Shown: positions 1-11,992, counted from the first letter of the stretch. The stretch: 12,390 nt of DNA from Gammaproteobacteria bacterium (GCA_013214885.1 JABSRS010000061.1:1-12390), one strand, 5' to 3'. Translations and numbers: made by a program. The notes: generated by a model from the letters alone, not told the origin.

Positions 1-1308
1 ATTAACAGACAAGTCATAAGAGACCTCGTCCCACTCACCACGAACCCCGAAATCAACAAATAAGCTATCGGTAGAGTATTCGTTAGTACGGTTGCCACCA
101 GGTAGTGCACGCCAGGCCGCCACAGAATAGGTAACGTCACCAGCATCAACAAAGCCTTGTTGCTCTGCATTTAGGTGTGGATATACGTTATCTAAGAATA
201 AATCACTGGTAATATCAACAGGGAAACCACCGGTAGGGTAGGGTGCGATACGGGAAGTCAGTTCAAATTTTGAATAAGAAACTGTGCCATATAACTCTGT
301 TGAATCATTTAACTCAGCTACACCACCGACCAAGAAGTTATCACGAACATATTCAGGGATAATCTCAAGGGTAGAAGTGAAGTCAAATCTACATATAGCT
401 GAGTCAAAGGTAGCACCGGATTCTAAACTAGGCACGTTATTAGGAGCACACGAACCATTTGATGCAAAGTAGGGGTTTAATTCAAGATCAAATCCATTTT
501 CAGTACCATCATCAAAACCTATAAAAGCATTTGCTGGAATGGCGTTTGCAGAATCAGCTACAAAAACTAAATTAGCTCCATTATGCGAAAAGGGAATGAT
601 ACCTGTTTTAGAATGTTGACGATCCTTTGAGGCTAACTCTTCCTGGCTATCTCTTGAGTATGAAAGATAAACATTAAAACCATCTTGAGAAAGATCACCA
701 TAACCTGTTGTGATGCTAAACGAATATTTGTCTCCACCACCACTTTCCTGAGGTGTGTCATAACGAGCGGTGACAGTGGTTTCCTGAATATCTTTTTTCA
801 ATATAAAGTTAATTACACCAGCAATTGCATCTGAACCGTATATAGAAGAAGCACCATCGGTCAAAACTTCAACGCGCTCAATAGCTGCAACCGGAATTGA
901 GTTAACGTCAACAGATGAACCTGAACCCGACGGAGCTAAACGCTTACCATTAAGCAATACTAAAGTGTATTCTGCACCGATGCCACGAAGTGAAGCTTCA
1001 GCAATGCCAGCGCCACCGCCACCAACAGATTGTGATGGGGTTGTAAATCCTTGCATAGAAGGGATTAGGGCAATCAGGTCAGCAACTGAAGTAACGCCTG
1101 TCTTAGCGATATCTTCTGCTGAAAAGTGTGTAATAGGTAACGCACCTTCCATATCAGTACGATTAATACTTGAACCTGTTACTTGAATACGTTCAACTTC
1201 TTCTTTTTCTTCAGCAGCGAATACTGCTGGTGCCGCTAGGGTAGTTGTTGCTACGCCAGCAATTAATGCTAAGCGTACAGCTTTAGCTGTTTTATTATTG
1301 GTAAACAT
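1..1308 (-). CDS. TonB-dependent outer-membrane receptor, N-terminal part (runs off left edge)
   Basis: This is the first 436 codons of a TonB-dependent receptor, an outer-membrane barrel that imports scarce ligands using energy passed on by TonB-ExbB-ExbD. Residues 1-32 look like a Sec signal peptide: basic start (NNKTAKAVR), hydrophobic core, cleavage probably after AVFA. A TonB-box-like stretch, VERIQVTG, lies at about 38-45. The plug domain follows to about residue 170, with the family pattern LLNGKRLAP and then RVEVLTDGASSIYGSDAIAGV. The rest is the start of the barrel. It contains two cysteines in the loop NGSCAPNN...ICRFDF, which could form an extracellular disulfide. The start at 1308 has a GAGAGA Shine-Dalgarno sequence (1316-1321) 7 nt upstream. 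The C-terminal barrel strands lie outside the window. The frame is open to base 1, so the gene is cut by the window and not visibly broken. The substrate cannot be told: no neighbouring transport gene is visible, and this subfamily covers iron complexes, sugars and peptides. The family call is sure; the substrate is unknown. Confidence 0.95.
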   Translation of the reverse strand, partial: MFTNNKTAKAVRLALIAGVATTTLAAPAVFAAEEKEEVERIQVTGSSINRTDMEGALPITHFSAEDIAKTGVTSVADLIALIPSMQGFTTPSQSVGGGGAGIAEASLRGIGAEYTLVLLNGKRLAPSGSGSSVDVNSIPVAAIERVEVLTDGASSIYGSDAIAGVINFILKKDIQETTVTARYDTPQESGGGDKYSFSITTGYGDLSQDGFNVYLSYSRDSQEELASKDRQHSKTGIIPFSHNGANLVFVADSANAIPANAFIGFDDGTENGFDLELNPYFASNGSCAPNNVPSLESGATFDSAICRFDFTSTLEIIPEYVRDNFLVGGVAELNDSTELYGTVSYSKFELTSRIAPYPTGGFPVDITSDLFLDNVYPHLNAEQQGFVDAGDVTYSVAAWRALPGGNRTNEYSTDSLFVDFGVRGEWDEVSYDLSVN

Positions 1309-1343
1309 TAGTCATCTCTCTGTTTTTATAATAAGACTTATTT

Positions 1344-1372
1344 AGTGATAATCAATTTATTTGATTATCACT
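1344..1372. repeat. Perfect 12+12 bp inverted repeat in the receptor 5' region
   Basis: AGTGATAATCAA (1344-1355) and its exact reverse complement TTGATTATCACT (1361-1372) are separated by the 5 bp TTTAT. The repeat lies 36 bp upstream of the receptor start codon. It could be a repressor operator, since it covers a candidate -35, or an RNA hairpin in the leader. The inner elements TGATAAT and ATTATCA resemble Fur half-sites, but they are 11 bp apart instead of the 1 bp of the usual 7-1-7 Fur box, so it is not called a Fur site. A second small dyad, AATAAG-A-CTTATT, sits at 1330-1342 between it and the gene. Confidence 0.7.
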
Positions 1373-1386
1373 CTAAGTACTGCAAT

Positions 1387-1414
1387 AAAATAACACTTTT
1401 GTATAAATTGTAAA
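1387..1414 (-). promoter_or_regulatory. Candidate sigma-70 promoter of the TonB-dependent receptor gene
   Basis: On the minus strand TTTACA (1409-1414) and TATTTT (1387-1392) are 16 bp apart, a fair sigma-70 match. Transcription would start near 1380 and give a leader of about 70 nt that includes the inverted repeat at 1344-1372. A second possible pair, TTGATT (1350-1355) and TATTAT (1328-1333), also 16 bp apart, lies closer to the gene; its -35 would be inside that repeat. Sequence alone does not say which is used. Confidence 0.45.
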
Positions 1415-2169
1415 TACTTTGTGATTAAAGATATCGAAATAACACTAAATGTTAACTTTTTTGATGAGTTGTTAACGCTAAAATGGGGCTTGTTTTGTTG
1501 GGTTAGATGTTTTTGATTTTAAAAACAGTACGTTGATTGGTATTTGTTTGTTATATGTACTGGGTACGGTAGTTTTAGGGGTTGTTGTAATTTTTGTTTT
1601 TACTAGATTCATTGTAAAGAGAAAAATACAGATGGTTATTTTTTACCGTTGAATTAGTTATATTTTTATCAAGATTACTAATGTAAGTGGCTCTATTTTT
1701 TTTAGCTCGATGTCGATTTATGTGTTCTCGCAAGTTTTTATATATAAGTAACCTAAGTTTGTTTTTTAGTCGTATTTATTGTGGATGTCACAGTATTAAT
1801 ATATTTATCAGTTACTTGTTGTTTCAGTAGTGCGTGAGATGGATGTTTTCGATCTAAGGTGTTTAACACCTTGTTATTACTGCTATATCTCCAATATTAC
1901 AGTTACCACCCTTATATCCCCTATATCACAGCCACTACCATCGTGAACTTAAGTTCTTGTATATTAGGTAGTTTACTAGTTTTGTTAGCGAAAGAGGTTT
2001 GTTGCGTTAGATTGTGATTGGTCTTTATTTGTGAAAATGGTAACTCTATTTGATTTTTAGATGGTTTGTAGTTCATAAGTGCTATGTGTTACACCACTCG
2101 CGCGCTCTTAGGGCTTCCTTGCCGCTTTTTTGCTTTGTTCCCGCTGAGCCTTGGTCGAACAATATGACT
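1415..2169. other. Long AT-rich intergenic region without a supportable gene
   Basis: No reading frame here has both a plausible ribosome binding site and protein-like composition. The stretch is T-rich on the plus strand up to about 1860. Visible structure: two GTTAAC sites 20 bp apart (1451-1456 and 1471-1476), a perfect 8-1-8 palindrome at 1856-1872, a degenerate 29-bp-period tandem repeat at 1884-1939, a 12 bp self-complementary site GAACTTAAGTTC at 1945-1956, and a more GC-rich block from about 2086 onward that leads into the hairpin at 2170. Long gaps like this often hold regulatory RNA or decayed genes, but neither is proven here. Confidence 0.6.
1884..1939. repeat. Degenerate two-copy tandem repeat, 27 bp units with 29 bp period
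   Basis: Copy one is 1884-1910 (starting TATATCTCC) and copy two is 1913-1939 (starting TATATCCCC). They agree at 21 of 27 positions by eye, and five of the six differences are C/T transitions. Both end in the pattern ACAG..AC.ACC. A 29 bp period is not a multiple of three, which argues against a coding repeat. It looks like an old tandem duplication. Confidence 0.6.
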
Positions 2170-2204
2170 GGGCTATTGAGCTAGCGATGACTTAGCCCGT
2201 TTTT
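2170..2204 (+). terminator. Terminator-like hairpin reading on the plus strand
   Basis: GGGCTA (2170-2175) pairs with TAGCCC (2193-2198) across a 17 nt loop and is followed by G and five T. The T tract is on the plus strand only; on the minus strand the right-hand arm is followed by AGTCATATTG. It is therefore not a good terminator for the hydrolase gene that ends at 2216 on the minus strand. It would end a plus-strand transcript coming from the gap to its left, where no gene is recognised. The 6 bp stem with a long loop makes it only moderately convincing. Confidence 0.4.
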
Positions 2205-2215
2205 AAATTGACTGA

Positions 2216-2857
2216 TTATGTGGTTAAACTGTTTTCATGGCTTATAAAAATAAATTCAGCTAGTGCGTCTATTGCACTGGCGATATGCTGCTGTTGATTA
2301 AAACCGCTTTTAACCCGGGGTTTAAAATCATGATCACCATCTGCTAACCAATGCCATTTGATTGAAGATGGTAACTGATAGCTTTCAACCTCTGGTCGCG
2401 AGCCTAGTTTGTCCCGATCCCCTTGAATGATTAAAACGGGTTGCTTGATTAGTGGGAAATGCGCAGTACGCAGCTGTTGTGGTTTTGCCGCTGGATGAAA
2501 AGGGAAGCCAAGACAGGCGATAGCTTTAATATGGTGGTTAACTTCCCACGATTCGCTGGCAATTAACGTCGCCATTCTACCGCCCATCGATTTTCCGCCG
2601 ATTACCATTGGCTGATCGATACTCTTGATCACCGATGCCAATTGGGCGATTAATTTTGGAGCGCGCTCTGGTGGTCGTCTGGTGCCAGTATCGACCCGCT
2701 GTTGCATGTAAGGAAAGTTAAACCTAATGACTCTAATTCCTTTGCTTGCTAACCCTTGGGTAACCGCCTCCATAAAATTAGAATTAAGTGGCGCGCCGGC
2801 GCCATGAGTAAACAGAAATACAGGACCGTCAGTCGGTCCATCAAAAATTAAATTCAT
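2216..2857 (-). CDS. Small alpha/beta-fold hydrolase (KANL3/Tex30-like family)
   Basis: A cytoplasmic alpha/beta hydrolase of 213 residues without a signal peptide. It shows the family's elements in order: the oxyanion-region motif FTHGAGAP at about 17-23, a strand ending RFNFPY at 45-50, the nucleophile elbow GKSMGGR with Ser90, an acid strand VLIIQGDRD with Asp147 or Asp149, and His176 in LADGDHDFK. HGAGAP together with GKSMGGR is typical of the KANL3/Tex30-like hydrolases, whose bacterial substrates are mostly unknown. It is the last gene of the mtnN cluster, 23 bp after the CbiB-like gene. The start at 2857 has AAAGG about 6-7 nt upstream; another ATG at 2861 is in a different frame. It is probably an esterase- or thioesterase-type enzyme, but the substrate cannot be inferred. 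The fold and triad are confident. Confidence 0.88.
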   Translation of the reverse strand: MNLIFDGPTDGPVFLFTHGAGAPLNSNFMEAVTQGLASKGIRVIRFNFPYMQQRVDTGTRRPPERAPKLIAQLASVIKSIDQPMVIGGKSMGGRMATLIASESWEVNHHIKAIACLGFPFHPAAKPQQLRTAHFPLIKQPVLIIQGDRDKLGSRPEVESYQLPSSIKWHWLADGDHDFKPRVKSGFNQQQHIASAIDALAEFIFISHENSLTT

Positions 2858-2880
2858 TCATTGCCTTTAATCGGTGAATT

Positions 2881-3858
2881 TTAAAAGGTGTTAATTATTA
2901 ATGATGAAACAACAGCTATTACTATTAGCCCTAACCATGAGGTAATGACCTGCTGGTTAACCCTAATGATATCATTAATATGAATGACTGAAGGCTGGGT
3001 AGTTGTGCCTAACTGGGGGCGTGTTATTTTTATTTTTTGATAGATTACCGCGCCGCCCAAAGAACAATTTAGTGCCCAGGCTGAGACATTGATGATTAGG
3101 CCATTGCCAAAGGTGTGCCAATTTTTTGCTTGATTTATAATATGGCTAAATGATGTCTTTGCGCCAAACAACAGATAGATATTGAGGCTAAAGAGTAACT
3201 GAGCCGGAAAAATAATGATCCGAGATAATAAGTTAGCGCTCATGCCATAATGAAAAAATCTCAGATGTTTTTGGTTAAATATTTGAGCCGCTGAGCTCAC
3301 TGTCACCGCCAATACCGTGGCATAAATCCCGAAACAGGCATAAATTAAAATTGGACTGAAATAACTAATAATTAAGCGCTGTGGTAGCGCCTCTGTAGTT
3401 GCCTTGGCGATGCCAAGCGTCGATAAACTTTTGGTGTCGCGCAGGCATAGCTGTTGCAGTTGCTCTCGTGCTAAAACTTTGTGATTATTCTCGAGGCTGC
3501 GCTTGACGATGTTGGCACTCGTGAGCAAAGGTTTGCTGCTGATCAGCAGTCCAATAATAATAAATTGGAAAAACCAAGGATAAACCGCAAAGAACATAAT
3601 CAGCCAAGTAAAACCGAAGGTCAGGCTAATGAGCACCAATAACGTAATTTGGCCTGCAATTTTTTGCTGGGTTGCAGTGCGACTATTGACCTTGGCCGCT
3701 AATTGTTGGCTCAGGTATCTGAAGACTAATTTAGGGTGATAACTGCTAGGTAAGGCAATAAACTGGTCAAGCAACATAATGCCAAGCAATATTAACAAGC
3801 GAACTGAGAAGTCCGACAGCGCAATATTGCTCAGCCATTGAATATCAAGTTCAGGCAT
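2881..3858 (-). CDS. Divergent CbiB/CobD-family integral membrane protein
   Basis: A 325-residue inner-membrane protein with about five to seven hydrophobic segments, for example near 18-35, 71-108, 165-190, 212-231 and 307-325. It resembles the CbiB/CobD family (adenosylcobinamide-phosphate synthase, which attaches aminopropanol to the cobyric acid ring). Points of likeness are the N-terminal LLDQFIALPSSYHPKLVF at 29-46 (the family has a D....P...HP pattern), LRDTKSLSTLGIAKA at 139-153, and GGAVIYQKIKITRPQLG at 268-284. The parts usually conserved after the RDT segment, an E-N..D motif and an N-T-x-D-x-M-x-G motif, are replaced here by unrelated residues (EALPQRLII and TVSSAAQIF). True cobinamide-phosphate synthase activity is therefore doubtful. 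The start codon overlaps the mtnN stop codon (TAATG), which implies translational coupling. No other cobalamin gene is in the window. Related proteins next to mtnN in other gammaproteobacteria are generally labelled cobalamin biosynthesis proteins. The family link is likely; the function is uncertain. Confidence 0.75.
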   Translation of the reverse strand: MPELDIQWLSNIALSDFSVRLLILLGIMLLDQFIALPSSYHPKLVFRYLSQQLAAKVNSRTATQQKIAGQITLLVLISLTFGFTWLIMFFAVYPWFFQFIIIGLLISSKPLLTSANIVKRSLENNHKVLAREQLQQLCLRDTKSLSTLGIAKATTEALPQRLIISYFSPILIYACFGIYATVLAVTVSSAAQIFNQKHLRFFHYGMSANLLSRIIIFPAQLLFSLNIYLLFGAKTSFSHIINQAKNWHTFGNGLIINVSAWALNCSLGGAVIYQKIKITRPQLGTTTQPSVIHINDIIRVNQQVITSWLGLIVIAVVSSLIINTF

Positions 3859-4571
3859 TAGCTCAATTTAGCGTCTTGACATAATGGCAGCATTGCTACG
3901 ACCATATCAGCTGAATGTTTAGCCGCTGTCACTAAGTACTCTTCAAAACTTTGACCGCTTTCTTTACCAGCGATGTCAGACAATGAGCGAATAACCACAA
4001 AAGGTACTTCAAATAAATGACAGGTTTGCGCTATTGCGGCGGCTTCCATTTCAACTGCTAGCATTGTAGGGAAGTTAGCGCGGGCTTTTGCTACGTCATC
4101 AGGATTTGACATAAAGGTGTCGCCGGTCGCTATTAAGCCTTCAACAATTTGAACATCATTTTGTGATGCCTTCATTGCTTGGCGAGCTACTCGAGCTAAT
4201 TCAGGATGGGGCAGAAATGCTGCTGGCATTTTAGGTAACTGACCGATTTCATAACCAAATACGGTTAAATCAGCATCGTGATGGCGCACTTCACTGCCAA
4301 TTACGACATCGCCAACGTTTAATTTCGGATCGAAACCGCCAGCCGAACCTGTATTAATAATGCAATCTGGGGCATATTTTTCGATCAGCAATGTTGCCGA
4401 TACCGCTGCCGCCACTTTGCCAATACCCGACATGCTAACGACAACGTCGTTGCCATTAATTTGTCCGCTATAAAACTCTATGCCAGCATATTTTTCAGTA
4501 CTAAGGTTGGTCATTTGCTCGCGTAATACTGAAACTTCTGGTTCCATCGCGCCAATAATTCCGATTTTCAT
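3858..4571 (-). CDS. mtnN: 5'-methylthioadenosine/S-adenosylhomocysteine nucleosidase
   Basis: MtnN (also called Pfs) is a cytoplasmic N-glycosidase. It removes adenine from methylthioadenosine, S-adenosylhomocysteine and 5'-deoxyadenosine, relieving inhibition by these by-products and feeding methionine salvage and the activated methyl cycle. The 237 residues match the usual length of about 230. The N-terminus MKIGIIGAMEPEV carries the catalytic base Glu12. INTGSAGG at 72-79 is the phosphorylase-fold glycine motif, VEMEAAAIA at 173-181 holds the ribose-binding Glu176, and RSLSDIAG at 195-202 holds the adenine-contacting Asp199. The last two are offset by two from the E. coli numbering as I recall it. 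It is first in a three-gene cluster; its TAA stop overlaps the next start. The gltBD terminator ends only 18 bp before its start codon, so its promoter position is not obvious. The upstream ribosome binding site (AGAGAA) is weak. Confidence 0.97.
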   Translation of the reverse strand: MKIGIIGAMEPEVSVLREQMTNLSTEKYAGIEFYSGQINGNDVVVSMSGIGKVAAAVSATLLIEKYAPDCIINTGSAGGFDPKLNVGDVVIGSEVRHHDADLTVFGYEIGQLPKMPAAFLPHPELARVARQAMKASQNDVQIVEGLIATGDTFMSNPDDVAKARANFPTMLAVEMEAAAIAQTCHLFEVPFVVIRSLSDIAGKESGQSFEEYLVTAAKHSADMVVAMLPLCQDAKLS

Positions 4572-4589
4572 GGCTATGTTCTCTAAAGT

Positions 4590-4624
4590 AAAAAACCGAT
4601 CTTAACGTAGTTAGTTAAGATCGG
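4590..4624 (-). terminator. Strong rho-independent terminator after gltBD
   Basis: Read on the minus strand, the 11-nt arm CCGATCTTAAC pairs perfectly with GTTAAGATCGG across a 7 nt loop and is followed by six T (plus-strand AAAAAA at 4590-4595). It begins 34 bp after the gltD stop codon. It also lies immediately upstream of mtnN, which is read in the same direction, so it separates the glutamate synthase operon from the mtnN cluster. Confidence 0.92.
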
Positions 4625-4658
4625 CTACCACATATCTTAGTCAGTGCTAAATAAGTGG

Positions 4659-10557
<5,899 letters not shown>

Positions 10558-10563
10558 TACGCC

Positions 10564-10569
10564 ACCTCC
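10564..10569 (-). promoter_or_regulatory. Ribosome binding site of gltB
   Basis: GGAGGT on the minus strand lies 6 nt before the ATG at 10557. It is a near-perfect Shine-Dalgarno sequence and fixes the gltB start, giving a short propeptide ahead of the nucleophile Cys13. Confidence 0.85.
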
Positions 10570-10654
10570 AATGATCTATGTATGCAGTTCTCTGCAAAAA
10601 CTCGTTGTAGTTACTACTGCGCTATCGCACAAAATTTTAACCAACCAACAGCCA

Positions 10655-10683
10655 AAAATATCGTGATTGTTTAACAAAGTCAA
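10655..10683 (-). promoter_or_regulatory. Sigma-70 promoter of gltBD
   Basis: On the minus strand TTGACT (10678-10683) and TATTTT (10655-10660) are exactly 17 bp apart. Transcription would start near 10648 and give a leader of about 90 nt. The leader contains two small dyads, GTAGT-T-ACTAC (10607-10617) and TGCAG-TTCT-CTGCA (10583-10596). A perfect 7-1-7 palindrome (10704-10718) is centred about 63 bp upstream of the inferred start, a position typical of activator sites. Confidence 0.7.
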
Positions 10684-10703
10684 ATCACTATTAGTCTAAT
10701 AAA

Positions 10704-10718
10704 AGCTAGCCGCTAGCT
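10704..10718. repeat. Perfect 7-1-7 palindrome upstream of gltB
   Basis: AGCTAGC (10704-10710), one C, then GCTAGCT (10712-10718). It lies between the gltB -35 element (minus strand) and a possible extended -10 element on the plus strand (10731-10739), so a dimeric regulator bound here could act on both. The regulator is unknown; I do not recognise it as a known consensus. Confidence 0.5.
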
Positions 10719-10730
10719 GTATTTATTTAA

Positions 10731-10854
10731 TGCTATTATTGGCTATCTGGTTGAAATCAAATTGCTATTTAGGAGGTTGGCGCTGGTATACATTGGTTTG
10801 TTTGCAGGGTTAATACTAAGTTTAAATAGAGCTGTCAAGATTATCCCTAGCTAG
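10731..10854 (+). other. Possible small plus-strand transcription unit with a short hydrophobic ORF
   Basis: An extended -10 element TGCTATTAT (10731-10739) has no good -35. It is followed by a perfect AGGAGG (10771-10776). Six bases later, at CTG 10783, an open frame runs to TAG at 10852-10854 and encodes 23 residues of membrane-like composition (VYIGLFAGLILSLNRAVKII as its main part). There is no ATG, GTG or well-placed TTG start; the TTG at 10777 abuts the AGGAGG. The hairpin at 10944-10968 also reads as a terminator on this strand. It could be a small membrane protein with a rare start codon, a small RNA, a gene remnant, or chance. Confidence 0.25.
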
Positions 10855-10906
10855 TATTACGTTAAAGTTTAGGGTTGATGCGAGGTTAAGCGATGGGTAG
10901 GGTGGG

Positions 10907-10924
10907 TACCAGTAAGTACTGGTA
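10907..10924. repeat. Perfect 8-2-8 inverted repeat downstream of folE2
   Basis: TACCAGTA (10907-10914), AG, then TACTGGTA (10917-10924). It lies between the possible small transcript at 10731-10854 and the terminator at 10944. The two-base spacer is too small for an ideal RNA loop, so a protein-binding site is as likely as a hairpin. Confidence 0.45.
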
Positions 10925-10943
10925 AAGATATTAATTTTTGAAT

Positions 10944-10968
10944 AAAAACCAGGCAACGCCTGATTTTT
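10944..10968. terminator. Bidirectional rho-independent terminator after folE2
   Basis: CAGGC (10950-10954), loop AAC, GCCTG (10958-10962), flanked by AAAAA on the left (10944-10948) and TTTTT on the right (10964-10968). On the minus strand it starts about 13 bp after the folE2 stop and ends that gene. With a T tract on both sides it would also stop plus-strand transcription coming from the gltB side. Confidence 0.85.
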
Positions 10969-10980
10969 ACTCGTTTACTA

Positions 10981-11901
10981 TTATGCGATATAGCCGTTAC
11001 TAATTCCTTTAACGGAAATAGCGACTGCGTCATGGGCATGTAACGATTCGTAATGATTTATTCTTAACCAGTAATCAGGATAAAGACTTAAATTTAAACT
11101 GTGTTTTACTTTACGAGCAGCATCCTCACAGAACATTAAATTAGCCGCGTTTAGACGAGCAAATTCTTGTTCATCTTCTCTTTTGACCGCTGCTTGCACT
11201 GGTGTTTGCAATGTTCCTTCAATTAAATCAATTAATGACTTAATTGGGAACTGGGTTGATTGCGGTGGTAATTTAACTTTTATTTGGGCGACGCTGCGCT
11301 GACTGTGTGGCGTTGCGATCATCCCATCACTGCTGCCGAGCCATTCCACGATTTTTTCTTGGTCTAATTGTTGTTGTGGAAATTTTTCGATAAAAGCCTT
11401 TTGAATCAATTGGCGCGATAGGGCTGCAGAGCATGGGCAGGTTGATGAATAAGGGATTTCAACCGCTAGCTCTAATTCAAAGCCATTTTCTGTCACTTGA
11501 CCAATTAGCGTCGTCGGATAGGCTTTCCAGCCTTTTTTCTGGCTTAATAAAGATTGGCGTCTTAAGTGATAGTCAAATTTGAATTCAACTCGAGCCTGAT
11601 CGCTTAAATCATCATGCGACTTAATAAAATCAGCCAATAGACTTTCAAAGCTTTCAGGCGTTAACGTTTGCTCGTTGGCTAATTGGTCTATTCGCAAGAA
11701 TAGGCGAGACATATGGATGCCTTTAGCTTGAGGAACTGTAATATTTACAAAGGCTGCTATTTTTGCACTGACTAGTTGTGGTGCTTCATCTTGTGCTTCA
11801 ACCATAATGGGCATTTCAATATGGTTCATTCCAACCCATTCTAAGTTGCCTTCGGTTTGAGCATTGACACTGTTCGCAATATCTGGCATTTGGTGAGGCA
11901 T
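10981..11901 (-). CDS. folE2: GTP cyclohydrolase I, FolE2 type (GCYH-IB)
   Basis: FolE2 converts GTP to 7,8-dihydroneopterin triphosphate, the first step of tetrahydrofolate (and often queuosine) synthesis. It is the metal-flexible alternative to zinc-dependent FolE. The chosen start gives 306 residues, usual for the proteobacterial family. Family marks are GIHMSRL at 61-67, [15 protein letters not shown] at 151-165 with the active-site cysteine region (C155/C157), ATPHSQRS at 196-203 with a conserved His199, [10 protein letters not shown] at 257-266, and [11 protein letters not shown] at 284-294 with further metal-site candidates. An in-frame ATG 60 bp upstream (11961) lacks a ribosome binding site and adds a non-family extension. 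The ATG at 11901 has TTGGAG about 9 nt upstream, so it is preferred. The gene stands alone, with its own promoter and terminator. FolE2 is under Zur control in some bacteria; I see no clear Zur box here. Confidence 0.96.
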   Translation of the reverse strand: MPHQMPDIANSVNAQTEGNLEWVGMNHIEMPIMVEAQDEAPQLVSAKIAAFVNITVPQAKGIHMSRLFLRIDQLANEQTLTPESFESLLADFIKSHDDLSDQARVEFKFDYHLRRQSLLSQKKGWKAYPTTLIGQVTENGFELELAVEIPYSSTCPCSAALSRQLIQKAFIEKFPQQQLDQEKIVEWLGSSDGMIATPHSQRSVAQIKVKLPPQSTQFPIKSLIDLIEGTLQTPVQAAVKREDEQEFARLNAANLMFCEDAARKVKHSLNLSLYPDYWLRINHYESLHAHDAVAISVKGISNGYIA

Positions 11902-11910
11902 TAATGATGG

Positions 11911-11916
11911 CTCCAA
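11911..11916 (-). promoter_or_regulatory. Ribosome binding site that decides the folE2 start
   Basis: TTGGAG on the minus strand, with its GGAG 9 nt before the ATG at 11901. The competing ATG at 11961 is preceded only by CAAAAAAACAGTCAT and lies about 16 nt from the likely transcription start. Confidence 0.65.
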
Positions 11917-11983
11917 CAATATTTGTTTGTTTGTTGTACAAATTGTTAGTAAATACAACATATGACTGTTTTTTTGAACGCGA

Positions 11984-11992
11984 ATTATATCA
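11984..11992 (-). promoter_or_regulatory. Extended -10 promoter of folE2
   Basis: TGATATAAT on the minus strand is a perfect extended -10 (TGnTATAAT). No good -35 is found at 16-18 bp, as is common for extended -10 promoters. Transcription would start near 11977 and give a leader of about 75 nt before the ATG at 11901. Confidence 0.6.

Noticed and set aside
284..1186. Short plus-strand open frames at 284-472 and 965-1186
   Set aside because: They lie antisense to the TonB-dependent receptor, whose translation is unmistakable, and have no protein-like features or ribosome binding sites.
1344..1372. Canonical Fur box
   Set aside because: Half-sites look Fur-like, but the 11 bp between them does not fit the 19 bp or 7-1-7 Fur models, so only an unassigned inverted repeat is reported.
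1720..1830. 36-codon plus-strand open frame starting at ATG 1720
   Set aside because: No Shine-Dalgarno sequence, AT-driven composition rich in F, I, L, S and Y, and no recognisable motif.
2077..2180. Basic minus-strand frame (…IVRPRLSGNKAKKRQGSPK…) in the GC-richer block
   Set aside because: Bounded by close stop codons, lacks an ATG start and ribosome binding site, and too short to claim as a gene or gene remnant; kept only as part of the non-coding block.
11902..11961. Longer folE2 start at 11961 (adds 20 residues)
   Set aside because: No ribosome binding site, very close to the inferred transcription start, and the extension does not look like the family; the ATG at 11901 has a good Shine-Dalgarno sequence.
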